A DNA stretch of 64,000 nucleotides from Tatumella saanichensis (GCF_000439375.1 NZ_ATMI01000035.1:62001-126000), one strand, 5' to 3'; positions 30,214 through 40,835 are shown, numbered from the stretch's first letter. Notes: generated by a model from the sequence alone, not told the origin. Numbers and translations are program-made.

Positions 30214-32529
30214 ATGATAATGAAAAAACTTTCCCGTCTTTCTGCAGCGATTTGTCTTGAATTATTCTTCCTCTCCGCGCAGGCAGGTGCCGCCGGCACC
30301 ACCTCCACGGACAATACTGCCAGTGATCAGCCGCAGGTCAGTGGTGAGCAAAAAGCCAGTGCCGCCGACACTGACAGTGGGACTCTGGTGGTGACCGCTC
30401 GTCAGCAAAACTTGCAGGCACCCGGTGTCTCGACCATTACCGCTGATGAGATCCGTAAAAATCCCCCCGCCCGTGATGTCTCTGAGGTGATCCGTAAGAT
30501 GCCTGGCGTCAACCTAACCGGTAACTCGACCAGTGGTCAGCGCGGCAATAACCGTCAGGTGGATATCCGAGGAATGGGGCCGGAAAATACCCTGATCCTT
30601 ATCGACGGCAAACCGGTCTCCAGCCGTAACTCGGTTCGTTTTGGCTGGCGTGGTGAGCGGGATACCCGTGGCGACACCAACTGGGTGCCACCGGAGATGA
30701 TTGAGCGTATTGAAGTGATCCGCGGCCCGGCGGCGGTCCGTTATGGTAACGGTGCGATGGGCGGAGTGGTAAATATTGTCACTAAACAGGCGACCAATCA
30801 GTGGCACGGTTCTTGGAACACCTATTTGAATGCGCCGCAGCATAAATCTGAAGGTTCAACCAAGCGAACCAACTTTAGCCTGATGGGACCGGTCGCCGAT
30901 AACCTGACCCTCAGCCTGTGGGGGAATTTGGATAAAACCCAAGCCGATGCGTGGGACATTAACAAAGACCATGCCGCGGATCGTACTGGCAGTTATGCTG
31001 GCAGTTTTCCCGCCGGTCGGGAAGGGGTGATCAATAAGGATCTACACGGCAAACTGAACTGGGAATTTGCACACAACCAGCATTTGGAGTTTGAGGCGGG
31101 CACGAGTCGTCAGGGCAACCTCTATGCCGGTGACACGCAAAATACCAATACCTCTTCCTATGTCAAAGAGATGTACGGCAAGGAGACCAATCGCATCTAT
31201 CGTCAGGATTATGCGCTGACCTGGACCGGGGTCTGGGATAACGGCATCAGCACTAACACCTATGCGCAGTATGAGCGTACCCGTAACTCACGGATCACCG
31301 AAGGACTGGCCGGTGGAACCGAGGGGATCTTTAATACCAATGCAGGTTTCTCGGATATCGATCTCAGTGATGTACTGCTGCACAGTGAAGTCAGTATTCC
31401 GTTTACCCTTGGAGTGGAGCAGAACCTGACGCTGGGCACGGAATGGAATCAGCAGAAGATGAAAGACGGGGTCTCTATCGGTCAGTCCCTGACTGGCAGC
31501 AATACTGGTGGAGCGATCGACGGTACCAGCAGCAGCGGGCGCGACCCTTATAGCAGTGCGGAGATTTTCTCACTGTTTGCCGAAGATAATATCGACTTGA
31601 CTGACAGTACTGTGCTGACCCCGGCGCTACGTTTTGATCATCACTCCATTGCCGGTAATAACTGGAGCCCATCACTGAATCTGTCACAGCACCTGACCGA
31701 TACGCTAACCTTAAAGATGGGGATTGGCCGAGCCTACAAAGCGCCGAATCTTTATCAGACCAACCCGAACTATATCCTCTATAGCAAGGGACAAGGCTGC
31801 TACGGTTCGACCTCAACTGGGTGTTATTTAATGGGGAATGATAACCTCAGTGCCGAAACGAGCGTCAATAAAGAGATCGGTCTTGAGTATAAAAATGATA
31901 GTGGATTGCAAGCCGGTGTGACCTGGTTCCGTAATGACTATCGTAATAAAATTGAGGCCGGTTACACCGCGCTAAGCACTAATGCTTCGGGTACCCGCAT
32001 CTACCAATGGGAGAACGTGCCGAAAGCCGTAGTCGAAGGGCTGGAAGGCACACTGAATATTCCAATTACTGACACGGTGAACTGGAATAACAACATGACT
32101 TGGATGTTGCAGAGTAAAAACAAAACCACCGGTGATCGTCTGTCGATTATTCCGCAGTTCACCCTCAACTCCGGCGTCAGCTGGCAGGCCCGTGAGGACC
32201 TCTCTCTGCAAACGACCTTAACCTGGTATGGCCGCCAGAAACCAAAGCGTCTTGACTACCAGGGCAATGTAGTCAGTTATCCGGACACCCGCGAAGTCAG
32301 TCCGTACAGTATTATCGGTGCTAGCGCCACCTGGGATGCGACCAAAAATGTCAGTATCACTGCCGGCATCGATAACCTGTTTGATAAGCGCCACTTCCGT
32401 GAAGGTAACTCGCAGACCACTGGGACAATTAACGGTGCTGGTGTCAGTAGCTATCTGTATGGTGCTGGGGCAAATACCTACAATGAGTCGGGTCGCACCT
32501 TCTATATGAGCCTCAATACTCGCTTCTAA
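30214..32529 (+). CDS. fepA: FepA, TonB-dependent ferric-enterobactin receptor
   Basis: Outer-membrane 22-strand receptor for ferric enterobactin. About 771 residues from ATG 30214 (MIMKKLSRLSAAICLELFFL), chosen for the GAGGG site 7 bases upstream; ATG 30196 is in frame but poorly placed. A signal peptide ends near AQAGA. The TonB box TLVVTA precedes the plug domain (NLTGNSTSGQRGNNRQVDIR, GMGPENTLILIDGKPVSSRN). The barrel ends in a terminal Phe (FYMSLNTRF). Close similarity to E. coli FepA throughout separates it from other catecholate receptors. Confidence 0.96.
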   Translation: MIMKKLSRLSAAICLELFFLSAQAGAAGTTSTDNTASDQPQVSGEQKASAADTDSGTLVVTARQQNLQAPGVSTITADEIRKNPPARDVSEVIRKMPGVNLTGNSTSGQRGNNRQVDIRGMGPENTLILIDGKPVSSRNSVRFGWRGERDTRGDTNWVPPEMIERIEVIRGPAAVRYGNGAMGGVVNIVTKQATNQWHGSWNTYLNAPQHKSEGSTKRTNFSLMGPVADNLTLSLWGNLDKTQADAWDINKDHAADRTGSYAGSFPAGREGVINKDLHGKLNWEFAHNQHLEFEAGTSRQGNLYAGDTQNTNTSSYVKEMYGKETNRIYRQDYALTWTGVWDNGISTNTYAQYERTRNSRITEGLAGGTEGIFNTNAGFSDIDLSDVLLHSEVSIPFTLGVEQNLTLGTEWNQQKMKDGVSIGQSLTGSNTGGAIDGTSSSGRDPYSSAEIFSLFAEDNIDLTDSTVLTPALRFDHHSIAGNNWSPSLNLSQHLTDTLTLKMGIGRAYKAPNLYQTNPNYILYSKGQGCYGSTSTGCYLMGNDNLSAETSVNKEIGLEYKNDSGLQAGVTWFRNDYRNKIEAGYTALSTNASGTRIYQWENVPKAVVEGLEGTLNIPITDTVNWNNNMTWMLQSKNKTTGDRLSIIPQFTLNSGVSWQAREDLSLQTTLTWYGRQKPKRLDYQGNVVSYPDTREVSPYSIIGASATWDATKNVSITAGIDNLFDKRHFREGNSQTTGTINGAGVSSYLYGAGANTYNESGRTFYMSLNTRF

Positions 32530-32547
32530 TTCACGTATTGTGGGTAT

Positions 32548-32584
32548 AAAAAAAGCCGCCCGCGGAGAATGACCGGGGGCGGCT
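32548..32584 (-). terminator. dacB terminator in the fepA-dacB gap
   Basis: Stem AGCCGCCC / GGGCGGCT. Read on the minus strand it is followed by seven Ts, a good terminator for dacB. In the plus direction (fepA) no U-tract follows, so termination of fepA may be less efficient. Confidence 0.85.
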
Positions 32585-32600
32585 GTATCACGCTCAGTAT

Positions 32601-34037
32601 TTAGTACTGCTGATAGAGATCGCGGTAGACGCGGCTCTCATAACGAACCAGCGGTACACGGCGGGTACGCATATCCTGCGGCGGTACTGCGTAACCGGAC
32701 AGGTACTGCACAAAGGCGACTCGGCTGCCACTGGCGGTAGTCAGGAAACCGGCTAGGTTATACACGCCTTGCAGAGACCCGGTTTTGGCCGACAGCTTGC
32801 CGTCTACGCCAGCTTCATGCAGACCGCCACGGTATTGCAGGGTGCCGTCATGGCCGGACAGCGGTAACATACTGATAAAATCCAAGGTACTGTCGTTTTT
32901 ACCGATGTACTGTAGGGCCTGCATCATGGTCGCTGGAGAGACCAGGTCATGACGTGACAGACCGGAGCCGTCCATCTGCACGCTATTGCCGAGGTCGATA
33001 CCGGCTTTCTCTTTCAGGATCCGACGTACCGCATCGGAGCCCGCACGATAGGTACCTGGTACGTTAAAATAGTGGTGGCCAATGGTGCGGAAAATAGTAT
33101 CTGCATACATGTTGTCAGACACTTTCAGCATATGGTGCAGCAGATCGTGAAGCACCGCCGAATCATGGCTGGCCAGTACCGTCCCGGCAGGAGTAGGCTG
33201 GGTCTGGCGCAACAGATGTCCACTGTAATCAATGTCTGCCTGTTTTAGCTCATCACGTAGGATCTCTCCGGCCCATGCAGCACCGTTCTGCACGGCAAAT
33301 GCCAGTGGCAGTGGATCTTTACGCTGACGCAGACAACCGGTCAGGGTATAGCGGTTCAGTTCACCAGGCACGACGTCCAGCTCACAGTACTGTCCTTCGC
33401 CGGAATTCGGCGCAATAGTTTTGACTTCGCTGAACATATGCGCCGGATAATACGAGGCGATACGGATATAGGCATTCTTGCCTGGGGTATCGGCACTGTA
33501 CAGGGCGATCGAGAAACAGTTCTTATCGATAATTGCGGCCCCTGGCGGGGCATCAAAACATTCGGTCAGATCATTCCACGGCCATCCCGGGGCGGCATCA
33601 TGGCTGGCAAATACCGAGGTATCGATCACCAAGTTACCGTCGATGTGAGTGATCCCCTGACGCTTCAGGCTGGCGACCATAGTCCGCAAGTCCTGGCGAG
33701 TGAAGCTTGGATCACCGGCAAAGCGGGCGATCAAATCCCCCTGTAACACACCGTTACTGATCTTGCCGTTGGTTTCAAGGGTGGTATGAAAACGGAAATC
33801 TTTGCCCAGCTCGAGCAGGGCGGCCAGTGAGGTGAAAATTTTCATGGTACTGGCTGGCAGCGCCATCTGGTCACCGTGATAATCTACCAAAGGTTGCTGC
33901 GAGCCGACTTTTTGTGCCAGAAATGCCACACTGGCCCCGGTTGGCAGATATTGTGTATATTGCTCGATGGGAATGGCAGCTTGGGCTTGTAAAGCAACAG
34001 CGAAAGTCAATCCTGATATAAGTCGTAAAAATCGCAT
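32601..34037 (-). CDS. dacB: DacB, penicillin-binding protein 4
   Basis: Periplasmic D-Ala-D-Ala carboxypeptidase/endopeptidase that trims and opens peptidoglycan crosslinks. 478 residues (E. coli 477). A signal peptide ends after QAQA (about residue 20). The three penicillin-binding motifs are present: STMK (Ser63), SDN in LKVSDNMYAD, and KTG in SAKTGSLQGVYN. Between the first two lies the large inserted domain typical of class C type A proteins. Confidence 0.97.
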   Translation of the reverse strand: MRFLRLISGLTFAVALQAQAAIPIEQYTQYLPTGASVAFLAQKVGSQQPLVDYHGDQMALPASTMKIFTSLAALLELGKDFRFHTTLETNGKISNGVLQGDLIARFAGDPSFTRQDLRTMVASLKRQGITHIDGNLVIDTSVFASHDAAPGWPWNDLTECFDAPPGAAIIDKNCFSIALYSADTPGKNAYIRIASYYPAHMFSEVKTIAPNSGEGQYCELDVVPGELNRYTLTGCLRQRKDPLPLAFAVQNGAAWAGEILRDELKQADIDYSGHLLRQTQPTPAGTVLASHDSAVLHDLLHHMLKVSDNMYADTIFRTIGHHYFNVPGTYRAGSDAVRRILKEKAGIDLGNSVQMDGSGLSRHDLVSPATMMQALQYIGKNDSTLDFISMLPLSGHDGTLQYRGGLHEAGVDGKLSAKTGSLQGVYNLAGFLTTASGSRVAFVQYLSGYAVPPQDMRTRRVPLVRYESRVYRDLYQQY

Positions 34038-34279
34038 AATCTCGGGCTAAGTGACGGAGGAAGTCGCAATACTACGTCCCCTTATAGGTCAAAGTAAACG
34101 ATGACCCATAGGGAACTCCGGGGTAAAATACGTATCAAAATGAAAAATTAAGCCATGCCTGTGGCCATTTGTGCCCCGGGCAGGGTTGTTTTATTCTGAA
34201 AATAACCTGTTGCAGACGTTATCCTCTGCAGAGAGTCGTCAGGATGACACTTCCACACCTAACAGAATGAGGAGTTAAA

Positions 34280-34756
34280 ATGAGCCAGGTTCCTATGACG
34301 CTGCGTGGCGCTGAAAAACTGCGCGTTGAGCTGGAAGAACTGAAAACCGTGAAACGCCCGCGCATCATTGCCTCAATCGCGGAAGCCCGTGAACACGGGG
34401 ATTTAAAAGAAAATGCTGAGTACCATGCGGCCCGCGAAGAGCAAGGTTTCTGTGAAGGCCGTATTCAGGAAATTGAAGCCAAATTGTCCAATGCACAGAT
34501 CATTGATGTCACTAAAATGCCGGCCACTGGGCGGGTGATTTTTGGCTCCACAGTGACGGTCTACAACACGGCGACTGATGAAGAATCGACTTACCGTATC
34601 GTCGGTGATGATGAGGCCGATTTTAAGCAAAATCTGATTTCTGTAAATTCACCGATGGCACGCGGATTAATCGCAAAACAGGCCGATGATGTTGCGATCA
34701 TTAAAACCCCAGGTGGGGACGTAGAATATGAGATCCTTAAGGTGGAATACCTGTAA
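34280..34756 (+). CDS. greA: GreA, transcript cleavage factor
   Basis: Inserts its coiled coil into the RNA polymerase secondary channel and stimulates cleavage of backtracked RNA. 158 residues. The N-terminal coiled coil (about 1-75) carries the tip residues in [17 protein letters not shown], with the acidic pair at the loop; the C-terminal FKBP-like domain follows. A strong AGGAG precedes ATG 34280. The 240-base gap to dacB may include a leader RNA like the E. coli GraL region. Confidence 0.98.
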   Translation: MSQVPMTLRGAEKLRVELEELKTVKRPRIIASIAEAREHGDLKENAEYHAAREEQGFCEGRIQEIEAKLSNAQIIDVTKMPATGRVIFGSTVTVYNTATDEESTYRIVGDDEADFKQNLISVNSPMARGLIAKQADDVAIIKTPGGDVEYEILKVEYL

Positions 34757-34894
34757 TCTCTTGCTACGCTTAAATTACTTTCTGTAATCCTGATGGGAAA
34801 TGTGCGGCAGGGCGAGGCGTAAAAACCGCCTGTCGCCGCGACATCCGTCTGCCGGACATGCTAACATAAGAACAAATGCAGGATTGCTAGGCAC

Positions 34895-34919
34895 AAAAAA
34901 GGCCGCAACGCGGCCTTTT
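34895..34919. terminator. bidirectional terminator of greA and yhbY
   Basis: Ten-base stem AAAAGGCCGC / GCGGCCTTTT around an AAC loop. It has T-runs on both strands, so it can end greA on the plus strand and yhbY on the minus strand. Confidence 0.9.
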
Positions 34920-34959
34920 CACCCACACCGGAGCATGGCAACTTGACTGACGCTGACAG

Positions 34960-35253
34960 TTAGCGTGGCAGTGAAATTTTGTTCTCTTTAGAGCGACGAT
35001 ACAGCACTAGGACTTTGCCGATCACCTGCACTTCGCAGGCCTTGGTTTCACGAACAATAGCGTTAACGATCAGCGCTTTAGTTTCGCGATCTTCACCGGC
35101 AATTTTCACCTTGATCAGTTCATGGTGTTCCAATGCGTTTTCGATTTCCGCCAGAACACCTTCAGTCAGGCCGTTGTTGCCCAGCATGACAACCGGTTTC
35201 AGGGGATGGGCCAGACCTTTTAGGTGCTGTTTTTGTTTGGTACTCAGATTCAT
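34960..35253 (-). CDS. yhbY: YhbY, CRM-domain ribosome assembly protein
   Basis: Small RNA-binding protein of the CRM family that associates with pre-50S particles. 97 residues, identical in length to E. coli. It begins [20 protein letters not shown] and has the family GxxG loop ([15 protein letters not shown]). It is divergent from rlmE, another 50S-maturation gene, as in E. coli. Confidence 0.96.
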   Translation of the reverse strand: MNLSTKQKQHLKGLAHPLKPVVMLGNNGLTEGVLAEIENALEHHELIKVKIAGEDRETKALIVNAIVRETKACEVQVIGKVLVLYRRSKENKISLPR

Positions 35254-35378
35254 CGTATTATTTACTTCGTCAGGGATTGAAAACGGGTCATTCTACCGCC
35301 ATCTCTGGTATATCGCCAAATCAACACGACACTTTCGTGATGATTTCTCGCGACGTTGTGGAATTCATTGGAAAAATT

Positions 35379-36008
35379 ATGACCGGTAAAAAGCGTTCGG
35401 CCAGTTCAAGTCGCTGGCTTCAGGAACACTTTAGCGATAAGTATGTGCAACAGGCACAAAAAAAAGGGCTGCGTTCCCGCGCCTGGTTTAAGCTGGATGA
35501 AATTCAGCAGGGCGACAGACTTTTCAAGCCCGGTATGACCGTGGTGGATCTCGGGGCAGCTCCCGGAGGCTGGTCACAGTATGCGGTACAGCAAATCGGG
35601 GCGAAAGGGCGCATTATTGCTTGCGACCTGCTACCGATGGACCCTATTGTAGGCGTGGACTTCCTCCAAGGCGACTTCCGTGATGAGGCAGTACTGGCTG
35701 CGTTAATGGAACGGGTTGGTGATAATAAAGTTCAGGTCGTCATGTCTGATATGGCACCGAATATGAGCGGTACTCCGGCAGTGGACATTCCACGTTCGAT
35801 GTATCTGGTAGAACTGGCGTTAGATATGTGTCGGGATATCCTTGCGCCGGGCGGTAGTTTTGTAGTGAAAGTGTTTCAGGGAGATGGCTTCGAGGAATAC
35901 CTGCGGGAAATTCGCTCCCTGTTTACGAAAGTGAAAATCAGGAAGCCTGACGCTTCACGTTCACGTTCACGTGAAGTGTACATTGTAGCGACTGGGCGCA
36001 AACTATAG
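35379..36008 (+). CDS. rlmE: RlmE (FtsJ/RrmJ), 23S rRNA Um2552 methyltransferase
   Basis: SAM-dependent 2'-O-methyltransferase acting on U2552 in the A-loop of 23S rRNA, a late 50S assembly step. ATG 35379 ([18 protein letters not shown]) gives 209 residues, the E. coli length; the open frame extends 34 codons upstream without similarity. The SAM motif is [13 protein letters not shown]. The catalytic tetrad Lys38, Asp124, Lys164 and Glu199 is complete. It is followed by ftsH after 46 bases, the classic ftsJ-ftsH pair. Confidence 0.98.
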   Translation: MTGKKRSASSSRWLQEHFSDKYVQQAQKKGLRSRAWFKLDEIQQGDRLFKPGMTVVDLGAAPGGWSQYAVQQIGAKGRIIACDLLPMDPIVGVDFLQGDFRDEAVLAALMERVGDNKVQVVMSDMAPNMSGTPAVDIPRSMYLVELALDMCRDILAPGGSFVVKVFQGDGFEEYLREIRSLFTKVKIRKPDASRSRSREVYIVATGRKL

Positions 36009-36054
36009 TACCCTACGCTGTCTGTTAACATCGTTGTAATATGAGGTTAATCCC

Positions 36055-37986
36055 TTGAGTGACATGGCGAAAAACCTGATCCTCTGGCTAGTCATCGCAG
36101 TTGTGCTGATGTCAGTATTCCAGAGCTTTGGGCCCAGCGAGTCGAATGGCAAGAGGGTTGATTATTCAACTTTCCTGTCGGAAGTGAACCAGGATCAGGT
36201 CCGCGAGGCACGTATTAACGGGCGTGAAATTGACGTAATCAAAAAAGACAGTGGTAAATATACGACTTATATCCCTGTCAACGATCCCAAGTTGCTCGAC
36301 AACCTGCTGACCAAAAACGTGAAAGTTGTGGGTGAACCACCTGAAGAGCCAAGTCTGCTGACTTCAATCTTCATCTCTTGGTTCCCGATGCTATTACTGA
36401 TTGGTGTGTGGATCTTCTTTATGCGCCAGATGCAAGGCGGTGGCGGTAAAGGCGCAATGTCGTTCGGTAAGAGCAAAGCACGTATGCTCACCGAAGACCA
36501 GATCAAAACGACCTTTGCTGACGTTGCTGGCTGTGACGAAGCGAAGGAAGAAGTCAGTGAACTGGTTGAATACCTGCGTGAGCCGAGCCGTTTCCAGAAA
36601 CTGGGCGGTAAAATTCCAAAAGGCGTACTGATGGTAGGCCCTCCGGGGACCGGTAAAACTCTACTGGCAAAAGCGATTGCCGGTGAAGCCAAAGTACCGT
36701 TCTTTACCATTTCCGGTTCTGACTTCGTTGAAATGTTTGTCGGTGTGGGGGCTTCCCGTGTCCGTGACATGTTTGAACAGGCGAAGAAATCGGCACCGTG
36801 CATCATCTTTATTGATGAGATCGATGCGGTCGGCCGTCAGCGTGGTGCGGGTCTGGGCGGTGGTCACGATGAACGTGAACAGACGCTGAACCAGATGTTG
36901 GTTGAGATGGATGGTTTTGAAGGTAACGAAGGTATTATCGTTATCGCTGCGACAAACCGTCCGGATGTCCTGGACCCTGCATTACTGCGTCCGGGCCGTT
37001 TCGACCGTCAAGTGGTGGTTGGTTTGCCGGATGTTCGTGGTCGTGAGCAGATCCTCAAAGTCCATATGCGTCGTGTGCCATTAGCGACCGATATTAATGC
37101 AGCCATCATCGCCCGTGGGACGCCTGGCTTCTCCGGTGCAGATTTAGCTAACCTGGTCAACGAAGCAGCCCTGTTTGCTGCGCGTAGCAACAAGCGTGTG
37201 GTGTCGATGGTTGAGTTCGAGAAAGCCAAAGACAAGATCATGATGGGTGCTGAGCGCCGTTCTATGGTGATGACCGAAGCTCAGAAAGAGTCAACGGCTT
37301 ACCACGAAGCAGGCCATGCCATCATTGGTCGCCTGGTTCCGGAACATGATCCGGTGCATAAAGTCACCATCATTCCACGTGGACGTGCGCTGGGTGTGAC
37401 CTTCTTCCTGCCGGAAGGAGACGCGATCAGTGCCAGCCGTCAGAAACTGGAAAGTCAAATTTCCACCCTGTACGGTGGCCGTTTGGCGGAAGAGATCATC
37501 TACGGTGTAGAACATGTTTCAACGGGGGCTTCTAACGACATTAAAGTCGCGACTAACCTGGCACGTAACATGGTCACCCAGTGGGGCTTCTCGGAGAAAT
37601 TAGGTCCACTGCTGTATGCAGAGGAAGAAGGCGAAGTGTTCCTGGGTCGTTCTGTGGCCAAAGCGAAACACATGTCAGATGAAACGGCACGCATTATCGA
37701 CCAGGAAATCAAACACCTGATCGACAGCAACTATCAACGGGCTCGTACACTGCTGAATGAAAACATGGATATTCTCCATGCGATGAAAGATGCACTGATG
37801 AAGTACGAAACTATTGATGCGCCGCAGATTGATGACCTGATGGCTCGCCGCGAAGTGCGTGCACCGGCAGGCTGGGAAGAGCCAAAAAATACCGGTTCTT
37901 CTGACAGCAGCAACGGTACGCCACCTCCTGAAGCGCCGCGTCCTGTTGATGATCCGCGCTCTGAGGAGCCAGGCAGCACAATGTAA
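36055..37986 (+). CDS. ftsH: FtsH, membrane AAA+ zinc protease
   Basis: Inner-membrane hexameric protease that degrades LpxC, sigma-32 and misassembled membrane proteins. 643 residues if translation starts at TTG 36055 (MSDMAKNL); a GAGG site 8 bases upstream supports this, while ATG 36064 is 17 bases away. Two membrane helices (about 7-26 and 100-122) flank a periplasmic domain. Then come Walker [10 protein letters not shown], Walker [12 protein letters not shown], the second region of homology around [19 protein letters not shown], and the zinc motif HEAGH at about 420. Confidence 0.98.
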   Translation: MSDMAKNLILWLVIAVVLMSVFQSFGPSESNGKRVDYSTFLSEVNQDQVREARINGREIDVIKKDSGKYTTYIPVNDPKLLDNLLTKNVKVVGEPPEEPSLLTSIFISWFPMLLLIGVWIFFMRQMQGGGGKGAMSFGKSKARMLTEDQIKTTFADVAGCDEAKEEVSELVEYLREPSRFQKLGGKIPKGVLMVGPPGTGKTLLAKAIAGEAKVPFFTISGSDFVEMFVGVGASRVRDMFEQAKKSAPCIIFIDEIDAVGRQRGAGLGGGHDEREQTLNQMLVEMDGFEGNEGIIVIAATNRPDVLDPALLRPGRFDRQVVVGLPDVRGREQILKVHMRRVPLATDINAAIIARGTPGFSGADLANLVNEAALFAARSNKRVVSMVEFEKAKDKIMMGAERRSMVMTEAQKESTAYHEAGHAIIGRLVPEHDPVHKVTIIPRGRALGVTFFLPEGDAISASRQKLESQISTLYGGRLAEEIIYGVEHVSTGASNDIKVATNLARNMVTQWGFSEKLGPLLYAEEEGEVFLGRSVAKAKHMSDETARIIDQEIKHLIDSNYQRARTLLNENMDILHAMKDALMKYETIDAPQIDDLMARREVRAPAGWEEPKNTGSSDSSNGTPPPEAPRPVDDPRSEEPGSTM

Positions 37987-38030
37987 TGTGTGAATCATTC
38001 GATAAATAAGATGATTTCGCGTTAAAATGA

Positions 38031-38058
38031 AACCCCGGCCTGTCCGGGGTTTTTTTTA
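38031..38058 (+). terminator. intrinsic terminator after ftsH
   Basis: Stem AACCCCGG / CCGGGGTT with a 5-base loop, followed by a run of eight Ts. It lies only about 32 bases before folP, so folP needs read-through or its own promoter. Confidence 0.9.
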
Positions 38059-38089
38059 TTGTTTTTTTGCCGCAGGGAGACGCTGTCTG

Positions 38090-38923
38090 ATGAAGCTGTA
38101 CGCCAGGGAAACCGAACTGGATCTTTCCTTCCCGCACGTAATGGGTATCCTTAATGTGACGCCGGACTCGTTCTCCGATGGCGGCAGCCACACTTCACTC
38201 ACCGAGGCGATCACTCATACCAATGAGATGGTGATGGCCGGTGCGACCATTATTGATGTTGGGGGCGAATCGACCCGGCCAGGTGCTGCCGAGGTCAGCG
38301 TCGAAGAAGAACTGTCACGGGTGATCCCGGTGGTACGCGAAATTGCTCGCCGCTTCGAGGTCTGGATTTCCGTGGATACTTCCCGTCCAGAAGTGATGCG
38401 CGAAGCGGCCGCGGCGGGAGCACACTTGATCAATGATGTTCGTGCACTGCAACTACCCGGTGCTGTGGAGGCTGCCGCAGAGACAAGGTTACCGGTGTGT
38501 CTGATGCATATGCAGGGTGAACCGGAAACCATGCAGAATGCCCCGGGGTATCAAGACCTGATTGCGGACATTGACCAGTTTTTTACCCAGCATATTGAGC
38601 GCTGCCTGGCTGCGGGCATTAAAAGAGAAAATCTATTACTCGACCCCGGCTTCGGATTCGGTAAAGCCCTTGCGCACAACTATCAGTTACTGGCCCATCT
38701 GGCCCATTTCCACCATTTCGACCTGCCGTTGCTGGTCGGGATGTCCCGTAAATCGATGATTGGACAACTGCTTAATGTCGGGCCTTCACAGCGTCTGAGT
38801 GGTAGCCTGGCCTGTGCGGTAATCGCCGCCATGCAGGGTGCGCAGATCGTCCGTGTCCACGATGTTAAAGAAACCGTTGAGGCGATGCGGATTGCAGAAG
38901 CCACTTTAAGAGCGAAAGGATAA
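38090..38923 (+). CDS. folP: FolP, dihydropteroate synthase
   Basis: Condenses p-aminobenzoate with dihydropterin pyrophosphate in folate synthesis; target of sulfonamides. ATG 38090 ([16 protein letters not shown]) gives 277 residues (E. coli 282); the frame runs 21 codons further back, through the ftsH terminator, and is rejected there. The family signatures [14 protein letters not shown] and GGESTRPGA, and the later [11 protein letters not shown], are intact. glmM starts 4 bases after its stop. Confidence 0.97.
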   Translation: MKLYARETELDLSFPHVMGILNVTPDSFSDGGSHTSLTEAITHTNEMVMAGATIIDVGGESTRPGAAEVSVEEELSRVIPVVREIARRFEVWISVDTSRPEVMREAAAAGAHLINDVRALQLPGAVEAAAETRLPVCLMHMQGEPETMQNAPGYQDLIADIDQFFTQHIERCLAAGIKRENLLLDPGFGFGKALAHNYQLLAHLAHFHHFDLPLLVGMSRKSMIGQLLNVGPSQRLSGSLACAVIAAMQGAQIVRVHDVKETVEAMRIAEATLRAKG

Positions 38924-38927
38924 GATT

Positions 38928-40262
38928 ATGAGTGAGCGTAAATATTTCGGCACCGATGGTATTCGCGGCAAAGTCGGTGAAGCGCCGATTACGCCGGACT
39001 TTGTATTACGCCTTGGCTGGGCGGCCGGTAAGGTGTTGGCCCGCCACGGTTCCAAGCAGATCATTATCGGTAAAGATACTCGTATTTCCGGTTATATGCT
39101 GGAGTCAGCCTTAGAAGCCGGACTGGCTGCCGCAGGATTGTCGGCTGCCTTCACTGGCCCGATGCCGACCCCTGCGATTGCGTACCTGACCCGAGCTTTC
39201 CGCGCCGAGGCCGGAATTGTCATCTCAGCCTCCCACAACCCGTTTGATGATAACGGCATCAAGTTTTTCTCCACCGAAGGCACTAAACTGCCGGATGACG
39301 TTGAAGCGGCTATCGAACAGGAGATGGATAAAACCATCACCTGTGTCCCTTCTGCGGAATTAGGGCGTGCCAGTCGCATTGTTGATGCTGCTGGCCGCTA
39401 TATTGAGTTCTGTAAAAGCACTTTCCCTAGTGAATTGAACCTGAATGGTCTGAAAATCGTGGTAGATTGTGCCAACGGTGCCACCTATCACATCGCTCCG
39501 AACGTACTGCGTGAACTTGGCGCCGAAGTGATCACCATCGCTGCTCAGCCAGACGGTATGAACATCAACAAAGAGTGTGGCGCGACCGACCTGCGTCTGT
39601 TGCAAAAGCGGGTGCTGGACGAAAAAGCACAGCTTGGGATTGCTTATGACGGTGATGGCGACCGTATCATGATGGTCGACCACGAAGGCAACAAGGTTGA
39701 TGGTGATCAGATCCTCTATATCATCGCTCGTGAAAAACTGCGTCAGGGTAAACTGCGCGGCGGGGTAGTGGGCACCTTGATGAGCAATATCGGTTTGGAA
39801 CTGGCTCTAAAGCAACTGAGTATCCCGTTTGCCCGTGCCAAAGTAGGTGACCGCTATGTACTGGAAAAACTGCAAGAAAAAGGTTGGCAATTGGGGGCCG
39901 AGAATTCTGGCCACATTATTTTGCTGGATAAAACCACCACCGGTGACGGCATCGTCGCGGGATTACAGGTATTGACCGCCATGGTGCGTAATCATATGTC
40001 ACTGCATGATCTGTGTAGCGGCATGAAATTACTGCCACAAGTACTGGTCAATGTCCGCTTTAGCGGTGAGTCCGATCCGTTAGTATCAGATCAGGTCAAA
40101 GCGGTGACGGCGGAAGTCGAAGCTGAACTGGGCAGTCGTGGTCGTGTACTGCTGCGTAAATCGGGGACAGAGCCGTTAATCCGCGTGATGGTGGAAGGGG
40201 AAGATCATACTCAGGTTACCGCGTTGGCTAACCGTATTGCCGAGGTGGTGAAAGCCGTCTAA
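38928..40262 (+). CDS. glmM: GlmM, phosphoglucosamine mutase
   Basis: Converts glucosamine 6-phosphate to glucosamine 1-phosphate, feeding UDP-GlcNAc for peptidoglycan and LPS. 444 residues; it starts [17 protein letters not shown]. The phosphoserine loop [16 protein letters not shown] holds active Ser102; the metal loop is [11 protein letters not shown] and the phosphate-binding loop [15 protein letters not shown]. It is coupled to folP. Confidence 0.98.
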   Translation: MSERKYFGTDGIRGKVGEAPITPDFVLRLGWAAGKVLARHGSKQIIIGKDTRISGYMLESALEAGLAAAGLSAAFTGPMPTPAIAYLTRAFRAEAGIVISASHNPFDDNGIKFFSTEGTKLPDDVEAAIEQEMDKTITCVPSAELGRASRIVDAAGRYIEFCKSTFPSELNLNGLKIVVDCANGATYHIAPNVLRELGAEVITIAAQPDGMNINKECGATDLRLLQKRVLDEKAQLGIAYDGDGDRIMMVDHEGNKVDGDQILYIIAREKLRQGKLRGGVVGTLMSNIGLELALKQLSIPFARAKVGDRYVLEKLQEKGWQLGAENSGHIILLDKTTTGDGIVAGLQVLTAMVRNHMSLHDLCSGMKLLPQVLVNVRFSGESDPLVSDQVKAVTAEVEAELGSRGRVLLRKSGTEPLIRVMVEGEDHTQVTALANRIAEVVKAV

Positions 40263-40319
40263 GCCAGCATTGAGAGCGGTGAAATGACGTCACGGCTCCC
40301 AATGTGCAGTTCGGGTGGT

Positions 40320-40354
40320 GGCGATAAAAACGGCGGAGTGCTGCTTTTATCGCC
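40320..40354. repeat. inverted repeat between glmM and secG
   Basis: Perfect 10-base arms GGCGATAAAA (40320-40329) and TTTTATCGCC (40345-40354) with a 15-base loop, in the 237-base gap. No T-run follows on the plus strand, so it is not a standard terminator. It could be an mRNA 3'-end stabiliser or a protein site. Confidence 0.5.
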
Positions 40355-40499
40355 AAACGCAATGGGTGAAGAAAAATGCTCTTGCAGAGCGTGTCGCCTT
40401 TGGTTAGTATTCAGACCCGCTTCTGATGGGGAATGTTTTTCTCATTGGCGCAAGGTGAAGTTTTAACTGTACGGTCGCGTACAAGGAAACAGGTCTATT

Positions 40500-40835
40500 A
40501 TGTACGATGCTCTCTTAGTTGTTTTCATTCTGATTGCGATTGCCCTTATTGCTATGGTTATGCTGCAGCAAGGCAAAGGCGCTGATATGGGAGCATCTTT
40601 CGGTGCAGGTGCGTCTGGTACACTGTTTGGTTCTACTGGGTCAGGTAACTTTATGACTCGGACAACCGGCATCCTGGCTGCATTATTTTTCGTCATGAGC
40701 CTGATCCTTGGCAACCTGAACACCAATAAAACCGCCAAAGGAAGCGAGTGGGAAAATCTGAGTGCCCCTGCACAGTCTCAACAGACTCAGCAGCCGGCCA
40801 AGCCAGCAGCACCAGGTAACGATATCCCGCAGTAA
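40500..40835 (+). CDS. secG: SecG, protein translocase subunit
   Basis: Small inner-membrane subunit of the SecYEG channel. 111 residues (E. coli 110) with two membrane helices, about 4-24 and 52-72, separated by the conserved glycine-rich loop GADMGASFGAGASGTLFGS. The C-terminal tail is rich in Gln, Pro and Ala. The leucine tRNA gene follows after 59 bases without a terminator, as in E. coli. Confidence 0.97.
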   Translation: MYDALLVVFILIAIALIAMVMLQQGKGADMGASFGAGASGTLFGSTGSGNFMTRTTGILAALFFVMSLILGNLNTNKTAKGSEWENLSAPAQSQQTQQPAKPAAPGNDIPQ

